64,000 nt of DNA from Roseovarius salinarum (GCF_002834145.1 NZ_PHNT01000011.1:62001-126000), one strand, 5' to 3'. Shown: positions 8,675 to 18,021, numbered from the stretch's first letter. The notes: generated by a model from the sequence alone, not told the origin. Translations and numbers: made by a program.

Positions 8675-10498
8675 TCACTCAACCGTGACGGATTTGGCCA
8701 GGTTTCGGGGCTGGTCCACGTCGGTGCCCTTGGCCACGGCGGTGTGGTAGGCCAGAAGCTGCGCGGGCAGCGCATACAGGATGGGCGTGAGGGCCGGATC
8801 CACCTGTGGCAGGATCACCTGCCGCCAGACGCCGTCGTCCTGCTGCTGCGCGCCCTCGGCGTCGGTGATCAGCAACACCCGGCCGCCACGCGCCATGACC
8901 TCCTGCATGTTGGACACGGTCTTGCCGAACAGCGCGTCGCAGGGCGCCATGACGATGACCGGCATGGTCTTGTCGATCAGCGCGATGGGCCCGTGCTTGA
9001 GTTCGCCTGATGCATAAGCTTCGGCATGTATATAGCTGATTTCCTTCATTTTCAACGCCCCCTCAAGCGCGAGAGGATACATCAGCCCGCGCCCCAGGTA
9101 GAGCGCGTTCCCGGCCTCAGCCAGCGCCCGGGCGGCTTCGCGGAACTCCGAATCCCTGGCCAGCACGCGATTGAGTATGGCCGGCAATCCGCGTAGGGCC
9201 GACAAGCGGTCCGCCAGCGCCTCGGCGTCCAGCTTCCCGCGGTCGCGGCCCGCGCGCAGCGCCATCAGCAGCAGCACCGTGAGCTGGCAGGTGAACGCCT
9301 TGGTCGACGCCACGCCGATCTCGGCCCCCGCCAGGATCGGCAGGGCCACGTCGCTTTCGCGCGCGATCGAGCTTTCGGGAACATTGACCACCGACAGCAG
9401 GCTGTCCGCGCGCCCCGAGGCGTAGCGCAGGGCGGCCAGCGTGTCGGCCGTTTCGCCCGATTGGCTGACGAACAGTGCCGCCGTGCGATCCGGGATCGGC
9501 GGATGCCGGTACCGGAACTCGGAGGCGATGTCGACGTCCACCGGCAGGCCGGCAAGCTGCTCGAACCAGTATTTCGCGGTCAGGCAGGCGTAATAGGCCG
9601 TGCCACAGGCCACGAGGACCATGCGGTCAATGCCGGCGAAGTCCACGCCAGTGCCGGGCAGAACGACGTCGCGGCCGTCCTCCGTCAGGTAATGGCGCAG
9701 CGCGTCGCTGATGACGGTGGGTTGCTCGGCGATTTCCTTGGCCATGAAGTGGCGGTGCCCGCCCTTGTCGATCTGCGCCGGGTCGATCTCGATGCGGCGC
9801 ATCTCGCGGTTGGCGATGTTGCCGTTTTCATCAACGATTTCAACGCTGTCACGGGCGATGATCGCGCAATCGCCCTCTTCGAGGTAGGTGATGCGCTCGG
9901 TCAGCGGCGCCAGCGCGATGGCATCGGAGCCCACGAACATCTCGCCGTCGCCGTGCCCGACGGCCAGCGGGCTGCCCTTGCGCGCGGCGATGAGCAGGTC
10001 GGGTTCGCCGTCGAACAGGAACAGCAGGGCGTAGGCCCCTTCGAGCCGGGCGATGGTGCGCATCGCGGCCTCGCGCGGGGGATGGCCCGCCTCGAGGTAA
10101 TGCTGCGCCAGCAGCGCGACCGTCTCGGTGTCGGTGTCGGTGCTGTGGCCGGTGCCCAGCTCGGTCAGTTCCGCGCGCAGCTCGCGGTAGTTCTCGATGA
10201 TGCCGTTGTGGACCACGGCCACGGGGCCGGCCCGGTGCGGGTGGGTGTTGGCCAGGTTGGGCGCACCGTGGGTGGCCCAGCGGGTGTGCCCGATGCCCGC
10301 CTTGCCCGCCAGCGGTTCACGCACCAGAAGGTCCGAGAGGTTGACCAGCTTGCCGACGGCGCGGCGCCGCTCCAGGTGGCCGTCGTTCACGGTGGCCAGC
10401 CCGGCGCTGTCATACCCGCGGTATTCCAGCCGCTTGAGCGCCTCGACAAGGATCGGCGAGGCTTCGTGCCGGCCCAGGATCCCTACAATTCCGCACAT
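8675..10498 (-). CDS. glmS: Glutamine-fructose-6-phosphate aminotransferase GlmS
   Basis: Makes glucosamine-6-phosphate from fructose-6-phosphate and glutamine, the entry to UDP-GlcNAc for peptidoglycan and lipid A. The protein begins MCGIVGI, with the N-terminal nucleophile Cys2. The glutaminase domain (about 1-240) contains the RWATHG and DNGIIEN-like motifs (VHNGIIENY). Two SIS domains (about 280-425 and 455-590) follow, with the C-terminal LAKSVTVE closing the active site. Length 607 is normal. Its ATG overlaps the glmU stop (ATGA on the minus strand), so the two consecutive pathway steps are translationally coupled. No glmS ribozyme would be expected or is seen. Confidence 0.98.
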   Translation of the reverse strand: MCGIVGILGRHEASPILVEALKRLEYRGYDSAGLATVNDGHLERRRAVGKLVNLSDLLVREPLAGKAGIGHTRWATHGAPNLANTHPHRAGPVAVVHNGIIENYRELRAELTELGTGHSTDTDTETVALLAQHYLEAGHPPREAAMRTIARLEGAYALLFLFDGEPDLLIAARKGSPLAVGHGDGEMFVGSDAIALAPLTERITYLEEGDCAIIARDSVEIVDENGNIANREMRRIEIDPAQIDKGGHRHFMAKEIAEQPTVISDALRHYLTEDGRDVVLPGTGVDFAGIDRMVLVACGTAYYACLTAKYWFEQLAGLPVDVDIASEFRYRHPPIPDRTAALFVSQSGETADTLAALRYASGRADSLLSVVNVPESSIARESDVALPILAGAEIGVASTKAFTCQLTVLLLMALRAGRDRGKLDAEALADRLSALRGLPAILNRVLARDSEFREAARALAEAGNALYLGRGLMYPLALEGALKMKEISYIHAEAYASGELKHGPIALIDKTMPVIVMAPCDALFGKTVSNMQEVMARGGRVLLITDAEGAQQQDDGVWRQVILPQVDPALTPILYALPAQLLAYHTAVAKGTDVDQPRNLAKSVTVE

Positions 10499-11853
10499 CA
10501 GTCTGCCCCTTCGGCGGCTTTTTTCTTCCGCGCCTTTAGAATTTCCAACAATTTGCGGGCCATGCCGGGTTTGTTGACCTGCCGGGCGCGCGCCAGCGCC
10601 AGCGCGCCGGCCTCCACGTCCTCGGTGATGACCGAGCCCGAGCCGGTCATGGCGTCGTCACCCAGGGTGACGGGGGCCACCAGCATGGTGCTGGAGCCGA
10701 TGAAGGCATTGCGCCCAACCTGCGTGCGGTGCTTGGAGACACCGTCGTAGTTGCAGGTGATCGTGCCCGCCCCCACGTTGGTTCCCGCGCCAAGCTGCGC
10801 GTCGCCGATGTAACTGAGGTGATTGACCTTCGCCGCTTCGCCCAACCCGGCGTTCTTGACCTCGACGAAGTTGCCGACGCGCGCGCCGGCGGCCAGTTCG
10901 GTGCCCGGCCGCAGCCGGGCATAGGGGCCGACCACCGCGCCACGGGCGAGGTGCGTGCCCTCGAGGTGCGAAAAGGCGCGGATGCGCGCGCCGCCCGCCA
11001 CGGTCACGCCGGGGCCGAAGACGACGTTGGGTTCGATCACCGTGTCGGGGCCGATCACGGTATCGAAGGCGAAGTGCACGGTCTCTGGCGCGGTCAGGGT
11101 CACGCCGTCGTCCATCATCTGCGCGCGGGCGCGCGCCTGAAAAGCGGCCTCGGCGGCGGCGAGGTCCGTGCGGGAATTCACGCCCAGCGTCTCGGCCGCG
11201 TCGCAGGTCACCGCGGTCGCCGTCAGCCCACGCGCGCGGGCCAGCCCGACGATGTCGGTGAGGTAGTATTCGCCGGCGGCGTTGTCGTTGCCCACCGCCT
11301 CGATCAGTTCGAACATCAGTGCTGCCGGCGCGGCCACCACGCCGCTGTTGCACAGCGCGATGGCGCGTTCGTCCGGCCCTGCGTCCTTGAACTCCACGAT
11401 CCGGTCGAGGCGGTCGCCCTCCATCACGAGCCGGCCGTAGCGGCCGGGGTCGGCGGGCTCGAACCCGAGAACGACGATGTCGTGTTCGGCGCGCGCGCGT
11501 TCCATGCGCGCCAGTGTTTCGGGGCGGATGAAGGGCGTGTCGCCGTAGAGCACCAGCGCATCGCCCTCGTGCCCCTCAAGGGCGGGCGCCGCCTGCGCCA
11601 CGGCGTGGGCGGTGCCAAGCTGCTCGGCCTGCACGACGACGCGCGCGTTGCGGTCGACGGCCCGGGCGGCGTGGCTCACCGCCTCGGCGCCGTGGCCGGC
11701 CACGACGACCGTGCGCGCCGGCGCGATCTGGCGGCCGGCCATCAACGCATGCGCCAGAAGGGGGGCGCCGGCGACCTCGTGCAGAACCTTCGGGCGGTCC
11801 GATTTCATCCGCGTGCCTTTGCCGGCGGCGAGGACGATCAGCGCAGTGGCCAT
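10498..11853 (-). CDS. glmU: Bifunctional GlmU (UDP-GlcNAc pyrophosphorylase / GlcN-1-P acetyltransferase)
   Basis: Catalyses the last two steps to UDP-N-acetylglucosamine. The N-terminal uridyltransferase domain has LAAGKGTRMKS at residues 8-18 and YGDTPFIRP near 105. The C-terminal half is a left-handed beta-helix with hexapeptide repeats, including the acetyltransferase motif HLSYIGDAQLGAGTNVGAG and NYDG. Its 451 residues are normal; the tail ends in a short basic stretch. It is the first gene of glmU-glmS and is divergent from gph across 157 bases. Confidence 0.97.
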   Translation of the reverse strand: MATALIVLAAGKGTRMKSDRPKVLHEVAGAPLLAHALMAGRQIAPARTVVVAGHGAEAVSHAARAVDRNARVVVQAEQLGTAHAVAQAAPALEGHEGDALVLYGDTPFIRPETLARMERARAEHDIVVLGFEPADPGRYGRLVMEGDRLDRIVEFKDAGPDERAIALCNSGVVAAPAALMFELIEAVGNDNAAGEYYLTDIVGLARARGLTATAVTCDAAETLGVNSRTDLAAAEAAFQARARAQMMDDGVTLTAPETVHFAFDTVIGPDTVIEPNVVFGPGVTVAGGARIRAFSHLEGTHLARGAVVGPYARLRPGTELAAGARVGNFVEVKNAGLGEAAKVNHLSYIGDAQLGAGTNVGAGTITCNYDGVSKHRTQVGRNAFIGSSTMLVAPVTLGDDAMTGSGSVITEDVEAGALALARARQVNKPGMARKLLEILKARKKKAAEGAD

Positions 11854-12010
11854 GACGTTTCCCTTTGTAATCTCGCGCCGCCCGTTCTATCGCGTTCGGG
11901 GCGCCGTGCAAGGCGGGTGCGGTTCAAAGAAGATTGCGGCATGTGTCAGCGGTGCGCGGGACTTCGCCGGCGCGGCGGCGCGGCCGGGGGAAGGATCGGG
12001 AAGTTTTTCG

Positions 12011-12682
12011 ATGCGGACTGTTGTCTTCGATCTCGACGGGACGCTGGCGGACACCAGCGGCGACCTGATCGCGGCGGCCAACGCCTGTTTCCGGGCGATG
12101 GGCGAGGGCGATGTGCTGGACGTGGGCCGCGATGCGTGCACCGCCTTTCGCGGGGGGCGAGCGATGTTGAGCGCCGGGCTGGCGCGTTTGGGGCGGCCCG
12201 AGGCCGAGGCGGCTGCGGCCGTCGAGGCGTGGTATCCGCGGCTGCTGCGTTTCTACGAAGCCGAGATCGACGTGCACACGCGGTTCTATCCCGGCGCGCT
12301 CGATGCCGTCGGGGCCCTGCGTGCGGCCGGCTACAGGGTGGGGATCTGCACCAACAAGCCCGAGGCGCTCGCCGCCCTGCTGCTGGAGCGACTGGGCGCC
12401 CGCGCGGCGTTTGCCGCGCTGGTGGGCGCAGACACCCTCCCGGTGCGCAAGCCCGACCCGGCACCGCTGCGCGAAACCGTCCGCCGGCTGGGTGGCGCGA
12501 TGGACCGGGCCGTGCTGGTGGGCGACACGGTGACAGACGTCGACACCGCGCGCGCGGCCGGGGCGCCATCGATCCTGGTCACCTTCGGGCCGAACGGGCG
12601 CGAGGTCGCCACCCTGGGCGCACAGGCGCTGATCGGTCATTTCGATGAGCTTCCCGGCGTGATCCGGCAGCTTATCGGCTGA
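12011..12682 (+). CDS. gph: Phosphoglycolate phosphatase (HAD family)
   Basis: A 223-residue HAD phosphatase, probably removing phosphate from 2-phosphoglycolate. The nucleophile/acid pair is in FDLDGTLADT (Asp7, Asp9); the lysine motif is RKPDP and the last motif is VGDTVTDVDTA. The cap between the core motifs is the small helical C1 type used by Gph enzymes. The frame is open some 400 bases upstream, inside the antisense of glmU; I chose ATG 12011 because the HAD motif I begins five residues later. Related sugar-phosphate HAD enzymes (GmhB-like, pyrophosphatase PpaX) cannot be fully excluded. Confidence 0.85.
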   Translation: MRTVVFDLDGTLADTSGDLIAAANACFRAMGEGDVLDVGRDACTAFRGGRAMLSAGLARLGRPEAEAAAAVEAWYPRLLRFYEAEIDVHTRFYPGALDAVGALRAAGYRVGICTNKPEALAALLLERLGARAAFAALVGADTLPVRKPDPAPLRETVRRLGGAMDRAVLVGDTVTDVDTARAAGAPSILVTFGPNGREVATLGAQALIGHFDELPGVIRQLIG

Positions 12683-12729
12683 CCGCGCGCCGGGCGGCCA
12701 TTGACCTGACCTTGCCCCCGGCCCAAAAC

Positions 12730-13938
12730 ATGCGCATGAGCGAGGTCTTCAAGGGCAGTTTCACCCAGCAGGAACCGATCCCCGAGGACGGGATCGCGGC
12801 CGCCGTGGAGGTAATGCGCCACGGTCGGTTGCACCGCTACAACCTGGCCGATGGTGAACCGGGCGAAACGGCGCTGCTGGAGCAGGAGTTCGCCGCGCTC
12901 ACGGGCGCGGACTACGCGTTGGCCGTGGCCTCGGGCGGCTACGCCATGGCGACGGCGCTGCGCGCGGTGGGGGTGCAGCCGGGCGACGCCGTGCTGTCGA
13001 ACGCCTTCACGCTGGCCCCTGTGCCCGGCGCGATCGCCAGCGTGGGTGCCCGCCCCGTCTTCGTCGGCGTGACCGGGGATCTGACGATCGACCTGGACGA
13101 TCTCGAGGCGAAGGCGGATCAGGCGCGCGTGCTTCTGCTGAGCCACATGCGCGGCCACATCTGCGACATGGATCGGCTGATGGCGATCTGCGACGCGGCC
13201 GGCGTGACCGTGATCGAGGATTGCGCGCATACCATGGGGGCCACCTGGCGCGGCGTGCCATCGGGGCGGCACGGGCTGGTGGGGTGCTATTCCTGCCAGA
13301 CCTACAAGCACGTCAATTCCGGCGAGGGCGGCCTGCTGGTCAGCGACGACGCCGGTGTGATGGCGCGCGCCGTGCTGCTGTCTGGCAGCTACATGCTTTA
13401 CGAGCGCCACCTTGCGGCCCCCCCGCCGGACGCCTTCGAGCAGGTGAAATACGACACGCCCAACATCTCGGGGCGGATGGACAACCTGCGCGCGGCGATC
13501 CTGCGGCCGCAACTGGCGCGTCTGTCCGAGCAATGCGCGGCCTGGACGGCGCGCTACCGCGTGGTCGAGGACGGGCTGCGCGGCACGCCGGGCCTGACGG
13601 TGATCGAGCGGCCCGAGGAAGAGGGCTTCGTCGGCTCCTCGATCCAGGTCCTGCTGCGGGACTGGCCGGATGCAGCGATGGAAGAGGTGATCGGGCGGTG
13701 CGCGGCGCGCGGCGTCGAGCTGAAGTGGTTCGGCGCGCCCGAACCACGCGGGTTCACCAGCCGCTACGCGCACTGGCACTATGCCCCGAGCGCCGCGATG
13801 CCCGAGACCGACCGCGTGCTCCGCGGTCTTCTGGACATGCGGCTGCCGCTGACCTTCAGCCTCGGGGATTGCGCGCAGATCGCCCGGATCATCCGCGCCG
13901 AGGTGGGGGCCGTGCACCAGGCGGGTGTCGGCGGCTGA
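12730..13938 (+). CDS. DegT/DnrJ/EryC1/StrS-family PLP aminotransferase
   Basis: A 402-residue fold-type I PLP enzyme of the nucleotide-sugar aminotransferase family. ASGGYAMATALRA near residue 60 binds the cofactor phosphate, VIEDCAHTMGA (about 157-167) supplies the ring-stacking Asp, and the Schiff-base lysine is Lys193 in SCQTYKHVNSGEGG. The track of open frame begins at a TTG (12712), but ATG 12730 or 12736 is more natural. It sits alone: no nucleotide-sugar genes flank it, so the usual O-antigen or antibiotic-sugar role cannot be inferred from context. A stand-alone role on another amino-sugar or keto substrate is possible. Confidence 0.8.
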   Translation: MRMSEVFKGSFTQQEPIPEDGIAAAVEVMRHGRLHRYNLADGEPGETALLEQEFAALTGADYALAVASGGYAMATALRAVGVQPGDAVLSNAFTLAPVPGAIASVGARPVFVGVTGDLTIDLDDLEAKADQARVLLLSHMRGHICDMDRLMAICDAAGVTVIEDCAHTMGATWRGVPSGRHGLVGCYSCQTYKHVNSGEGGLLVSDDAGVMARAVLLSGSYMLYERHLAAPPPDAFEQVKYDTPNISGRMDNLRAAILRPQLARLSEQCAAWTARYRVVEDGLRGTPGLTVIERPEEEGFVGSSIQVLLRDWPDAAMEEVIGRCAARGVELKWFGAPEPRGFTSRYAHWHYAPSAAMPETDRVLRGLLDMRLPLTFSLGDCAQIARIIRAEVGAVHQAGVGG

Positions 13939-14026
13939 CCGCGCGGGCGGTTGCCACTTGCACGGGTATCCCGGCCAGGGTGAAGAGGCTGCGCGCGGGA
14001 TTGACCGGCGGGCTGTTTCGGGGCTA

Positions 14027-14048
14027 TTATTGAACGGGCGTTCAATAA
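14027..14048. promoter_or_regulatory. Palindromic operator upstream of the leucine catabolic cluster
   Basis: Perfect 10-base arms TTATTGAACG (14027-14036) and CGTTCAATAA (14039-14048) are separated by GG, and end 27 bases before the liuA start codon. The form (TTGAACG-N2-CGTTCAA) is typical of TetR-family operators such as those of fatty-acid and branched-chain catabolic repressors. Inference: binding would block transcription of the cluster until an acyl-CoA inducer appears. No TetR gene is in the window. Confidence 0.7.
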
Positions 14049-14075
14049 ACGCCGGAGACGGGAGGGAAGGCAACG

Positions 14076-15239
14076 ATGTTCAACGCGGTGATGCAGTTCG
14101 ACCTGGGCGAGGACGTGAACGCCCTGCGCGAGATGGTGCACAGGTGGGCGCAGGAGCGGATCAAGCCCAGGGCCGCCGAGATCGACGCGACAAACGTCTT
14201 TCCCAACGACCTGTGGCCCGAGATGGGCGAGTTGGGCCTGCTGGGCATCACCGTGCCGGAGGAGCAGGGCGGCGCCGGCATGGGCTATCTGGCGCATGTC
14301 GTGGCGGTCGAGGAGATCGCGCGCGCCTCGGCCAGCGTGTCGCTGAGTTACGGCGCGCATTCCAACCTGTGCGTCAACCAGATCAAGCTCAACGGCACCG
14401 ATGCGCAGAAGGCGAAATACCTGCCCGGGCTGGTCTCGGGCGACAGCGTGGGCGCGCTGGCGATGTCCGAGGCCGGCGCGGGCAGCGACGTGGTGGGCAT
14501 GAAGCTGCGCGCCGAGAAGCGCAACGACCGTTACGTGCTCAACGGCACGAAGTACTGGATCACCAACGGCCCGGATGCCGACACGCTGGTGGTCTATGCC
14601 AAGACCGACCCCGAGGCCGGCGCCAAGGGCATCACCGCCTTCCTGGTGGAAAAGGAGATGAAAGGGTTTTCCACCAGCCCGCATTTCGACAAGCTGGGCA
14701 TGCGCGGCTCGAACACCGCCGAGCTGGTGTTCGACGACGTCGAGGTGCCCTTCGAGAACGTCCTGGGCGAGGAGGGCAAGGGTGTGCGCGTGCTGATGTC
14801 GGGGCTGGACTACGAGCGCGTGGTGCTCGCCGGCATCGGCACCGGGATCATGGCCGCCTGCCTGGACGAGATCATGCCGTACATGGCCGAGCGCAAGCAG
14901 TTCGGCCAACCCATCGGGAACTTCCAGCTGATGCAGGGCAAGATCGCTGACATGTACACGGCGATGAACTCGGCGCGGGCGTATGTCTACGAGGTCGCCA
15001 AGGCCTGCGACCGGGGCGAGGTCACCCGGCAGGACGCCGCGGCCTGCGTCCTGTATTCTTCGGAGGAGGCGATGAAGCAGGCCCATCAGGCGGTGCAGGC
15101 GATGGGGGGCGCGGGGTTCCTGAACGATGCCCCGGTCGCGCGCATCTTCCGCGACGCCAAGCTGATGGAGATCGGCGCCGGCACGTCCGAGATCCGCCGC
15201 ATGCTGGTGGGTCGCGAGATGATGGGGGCGATGGCATGA
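14076..15239 (+). CDS. liuA: Isovaleryl-CoA dehydrogenase
   Basis: FAD acyl-CoA dehydrogenase that oxidises isovaleryl-CoA to 3-methylcrotonyl-CoA in leucine degradation, giving electrons to ETF. The ACAD signatures are present: [13 protein letters not shown] (about residues 126-138) and, near the C-terminus, [11 protein letters not shown] with [17 protein letters not shown]. At 387 residues it matches the family. The isovaleryl assignment comes from context: the same-strand cluster encodes both methylcrotonyl-CoA carboxylase subunits, a methylglutaconyl-CoA hydratase and HMG-CoA lyase. A strong GGAGGGAAGG site precedes ATG 14076, just after the palindromic operator. Confidence 0.93.
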   Translation: MFNAVMQFDLGEDVNALREMVHRWAQERIKPRAAEIDATNVFPNDLWPEMGELGLLGITVPEEQGGAGMGYLAHVVAVEEIARASASVSLSYGAHSNLCVNQIKLNGTDAQKAKYLPGLVSGDSVGALAMSEAGAGSDVVGMKLRAEKRNDRYVLNGTKYWITNGPDADTLVVYAKTDPEAGAKGITAFLVEKEMKGFSTSPHFDKLGMRGSNTAELVFDDVEVPFENVLGEEGKGVRVLMSGLDYERVVLAGIGTGIMAACLDEIMPYMAERKQFGQPIGNFQLMQGKIADMYTAMNSARAYVYEVAKACDRGEVTRQDAAACVLYSSEEAMKQAHQAVQAMGGAGFLNDAPVARIFRDAKLMEIGAGTSEIRRMLVGREMMGAMA

Positions 15240-15270
15240 GGCGCGCACCGGACCGATGGGCGGGGCGGTG

Positions 15271-15588
15271 ATGCCGCGCTGGCTGGTCTTCGCGCCGCTT
15301 CTGGCGCTGGTCGGCGCCGCGGCCGTTTTCGGCCTGACGCTGGGCTGGAAGGCCGCGACGACGACCGAGACGCAGGTGATCGACCGCATCGCGCAACGCT
15401 ACCTGGCCGAGCACGGGGCGGGCGCAGCGGCCTCGGACTGCGTCGCACGGCCCGCGCGGTCCGACGGGCTGTGGCTGGTCGTGTCCTGTCGCCCGGCGCG
15501 TGGCGCGGGCGCCTATGCCTATTTCGTGGACCGGTTCGGCCGGCTGGCACACGCCGCGCGGCCCGGGGGCAGGGGAGAGGACGCATGA
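15271..15588 (+). CDS. Small membrane-anchored hypothetical protein
   Basis: About 105 residues; not recognised. One N-terminal transmembrane helix (MPRWLVFAPLLALVGAAAVFG) is followed by a soluble domain with two cysteines (in SDCVARP and VVSCRP), which could form a disulfide if periplasmic. It lies between liuA and the acyl-CoA synthetase and overlaps the latter's start by an ATGA junction, so it is translated as part of the operon. The start is uncertain: ATG 15271 is preceded by GGGGCGG, while an in-frame ATG at 15256 would add five residues. Its place in leucine catabolism is unexplained. Confidence 0.65.
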   Translation: MPRWLVFAPLLALVGAAAVFGLTLGWKAATTTETQVIDRIAQRYLAEHGAGAAASDCVARPARSDGLWLVVSCRPARGAGAYAYFVDRFGRLAHAARPGGRGEDA

Positions 15589-17177
15589 CGGCCCCCGCAC
15601 CGATGCTTCCGCGTGTGCCCAGCTACGCCGCGTTGCGCGACGGATTCCACTGGGATCTGCCCGACCGCCTGAACATGGCGGCGCAGGTTTGCGATGACTG
15701 GGCCGATGCCGCGCCGGACCGCGTGGCGATCGTGGAACTGGCGGATGGGCGCCGTGACGTCACATATGCGCGCCTGCGCGTAATGGCCGACGCGCTGGCC
15801 CATGCCCTCGTGGCCCGCGGCGTGAACCGCGGCGACCGCGTCGGCGTGCTGCGCAGCCAGGATGCGTGGTGTGCTGCCGCGCATGTCGCGATCTGGAAGA
15901 TCGGCGCGATCTCGATCCCGCTGTTCAAGCTGTTCAGGCACGAGGCGCTGGCCAGCCGGCTGGGAGATGCCGGCGCCGACCGTGTGGTGACCGATGCCGA
16001 CGGCGTGGCGATGCTGGACGGTCTGGACGGTGTCGCGGCGCTGGTGCCCGAGAATGAAACATTGCCCGGGGGGCGTTTCGAGACCGCGGTGACCGGGCCG
16101 GAGGACCCGGCGGTCCTGATCTACACCTCCGGCACGACCGGAAGCCCCAAGGGCGCGCTGCACGGCCACCGGATGCTGACAGGCCACTTGCCGGGCGTCG
16201 AGATGAGCCACGATTTCCTTGGCCGGCCGGACGATTGCCTGTGGACGCCGGCGGACTGGGCGTGGATCGGCGGGCTGTTCGATGTGCTCATGCCCGGGCT
16301 CGCGATCGGCGTGCCGGTGGTGGCCGCGCGCATGGCGCGGTTCGATGTCGACGATTGCCTGAAGATCGTCAGGCAAGGCGCTGTGAGAAATATCTTTTTC
16401 CCGCCCACCGCGCTGCGGATGCTCAAGGCCGCGGACGCGGGCATCGACGGGCTGCGGTCGGTCGCCTCGGGCGGCGAGCCGCTGGGGCCAGAGATGCTGT
16501 CGTGGGGCCGCGATGCCTTCGGGCTGACGATCAACGAGTTCTACGGCCAGACGGAGTGCAACATGGTCGCCAGCTCCTGCGGCGCGCTGTTCGATCCGCG
16601 CCCGGGGTGCATCGGCCGGCCGGCGCCGGGGTTCGAGCTGGCGGTGCTGGACGGTGACGGCTGCCCGCTGGGCGGCAACACCGAGGGCGATGTGGCGATC
16701 CACCGCGGCCCGGCGTCGATGATGCTGGAATACTGGCACAAGCCCGAAGCGACCGCCGCGAAGTTCCGCGGCGACTGGATGCTCACCGGCGACCGGGGCG
16801 TATGGGAGGGCGGCTTCCTGCGCTTCATGGGGCGCGAGGACGACGTCATCACGACCGCCGGCTACCGTGTCGGCCCGGCCGAGATCGAGGATTGCCTGCT
16901 GCAGCACCCGGCGGTGGCGACCGTGGGCGTTGTGGGCAAGCCCGACAGTCTGCGCACCGAGATCGTGAAGGCGTATGTCGTGCCGAAACCGGGCGAAACA
17001 CCCTCCGGAACGCTTGCCGAAACCTTGCAGGATTTCGTCAGGGACCGGCTTTCGGCGTATGCGTACCCGCGCGAGATCGCGTTCCTGGACGACCTGCCGA
17101 TGACGGTGACGGGCAAGGTGATCCGCAAGGATCTCAAGGCGCGTGCGGCGCGCGAAGCCACCGGGGAAGCGCCATGA
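15585..17177 (+). CDS. Acyl-CoA synthetase (AMP-binding, medium/branched-chain type)
   Basis: Adenylate-forming ligase that activates a carboxylic acid to its CoA thioester. Motif A8-type YTSGTTGSPKGALHGH (near residue 182) binds ATP; NEFYGQTECN and LTGDRGVWEGGFLRFMGREDDV are the later AMP-binding motifs; the catalytic lysine is in MTVTGKVIRKDL near the C-terminus. At 530 residues from ATG 15585 it resembles the ACSM/medium-chain group. The frame is open earlier, but the ATGA overlap with the previous gene and a GGAGAGG site fix the start. Within this cluster, isovalerate or another short branched acid is a likely substrate, by inference. Confidence 0.85.
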   Translation: MTAPAPMLPRVPSYAALRDGFHWDLPDRLNMAAQVCDDWADAAPDRVAIVELADGRRDVTYARLRVMADALAHALVARGVNRGDRVGVLRSQDAWCAAAHVAIWKIGAISIPLFKLFRHEALASRLGDAGADRVVTDADGVAMLDGLDGVAALVPENETLPGGRFETAVTGPEDPAVLIYTSGTTGSPKGALHGHRMLTGHLPGVEMSHDFLGRPDDCLWTPADWAWIGGLFDVLMPGLAIGVPVVAARMARFDVDDCLKIVRQGAVRNIFFPPTALRMLKAADAGIDGLRSVASGGEPLGPEMLSWGRDAFGLTINEFYGQTECNMVASSCGALFDPRPGCIGRPAPGFELAVLDGDGCPLGGNTEGDVAIHRGPASMMLEYWHKPEATAAKFRGDWMLTGDRGVWEGGFLRFMGREDDVITTAGYRVGPAEIEDCLLQHPAVATVGVVGKPDSLRTEIVKAYVVPKPGETPSGTLAETLQDFVRDRLSAYAYPREIAFLDDLPMTVTGKVIRKDLKARAAREATGEAP

Positions 17178-17204
17178 CCGCTTGGCATGCCTCCATCGGC
17201 GGCT

Positions 17205-17232
17205 GCCGGGCCGTGCACGTGGCCGGCCCGGC
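17205..17232. terminator. GC-rich hairpin between convergent genes
   Basis: Arms GCCGGGCC (17205-17212) and GGCCCGGC (17225-17232) with a 12-base loop lie between the acyl-CoA synthetase stop and the convergent ompW stop. There is no T-run; it may terminate or buffer both transcripts. Confidence 0.35.
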
Positions 17233-17242
17233 GAACCCGGGA

Positions 17243-17848
17243 TCAGAACTGGTGGACGTAGGCCAGACCGAAGACCGTCGGGTCGATCTCGGCCTTGCCG
17301 ATCGTCACGCCGCCCAGCTTGACGTCGCTTTCGATGTTCATCCAGCGCACGTCGGCGCGGATCGCGCCCTTGGGGCCGACGGGGATGTCGATGCCCGCGT
17401 GCAGCGCCATGCCCCAGGAATCGTCCAGATCGAGCGGGCCGAGCACGGAGGTGTCGTCGAAGAAGTGGGTGTAGTTGATGCCCGCGCCCACGAAAGGCGA
17501 GACGCCGCCGCCGGTGGGGAAGTGATACTGCAGCGACACGGTGGGCGGAAGGTGCTTGGTCGAGCCGATGGTGCCAAGCGGGCCAAGCGCGATGTCATGG
17601 TCGAACGGGGTCGCGGCCAGCACCTCGATCCCGACGTTGTCGGCGACGAAGTATTCGAAGGTGAACGTGGGCTGGGCGTTGTCGTCCACGTCAAGCGGCA
17701 GGCCGGCGGCAACGCCGTTGTTGGACTTCGGCGCGACCTGGTGGAAGCCGATGCCGATGGTCATGTCGCCCTTGGACTGCGCGAGCGCCGGCCCGGCGGC
17801 CGTCGTGGCCAGAAGGGCGGCGAGGGCGGCGGATGCGGTCTTTTTCAT
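17243..17848 (-). CDS. ompW: Outer membrane protein OmpW family
   Basis: A 201-residue eight-stranded outer membrane beta-barrel. Signal peptide MKKTASAALAALLATTAAGPALA is cleaved after ALA; the mature protein shows alternating strands, including the OmpW-type LPPTVSLQYHF and SPFVGAGINYTHFF segments, and ends in a terminal phenylalanine (YVHQF) as barrel proteins require. I chose ATG 17848 (AGGAGTG just upstream, proper signal peptide) rather than the longer open frame to 17935. It is an insertion in opposite orientation between two parts of the leucine cluster. A consensus FNR site lies about 59 bases upstream of its start, matching the oxygen-linked control known for ompW in enterobacteria. 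Confidence 0.88.
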   Translation of the reverse strand: MKKTASAALAALLATTAAGPALAQSKGDMTIGIGFHQVAPKSNNGVAAGLPLDVDDNAQPTFTFEYFVADNVGIEVLAATPFDHDIALGPLGTIGSTKHLPPTVSLQYHFPTGGGVSPFVGAGINYTHFFDDTSVLGPLDLDDSWGMALHAGIDIPVGPKGAIRADVRWMNIESDVKLGGVTIGKAEIDPTVFGLAYVHQF

Positions 17849-17906
17849 TGGTCTATCACTCCTTTGAACACCGCGCGGACCGTGTGTTGCGCCGCATGCG
17901 GAAACC

Positions 17907-17920
17907 TTGATGTGAATCAA
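17907..17920. promoter_or_regulatory. FNR/FnrL-type binding site upstream of ompW
   Basis: TTGAT-GTGA-ATCAA is an exact match to the FNR half-site consensus TTGAT-N4-ATCAA. It lies 59 bases upstream of the ompW start and about 102 bases upstream of the divergent liuB start. Anaerobic regulation of ompW is the natural reading; effect on liuB is possible. Confidence 0.75.
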
Positions 17921-18021
17921 ATCGGGGCGGTGCACCGGACGATACGGCCGGACCGTGGCGCCGCGGCAACACCGGCCGCCATGCCGTTGCGATACCGGAA
18001 CGAAACGAGGGAGGCCCGGAA

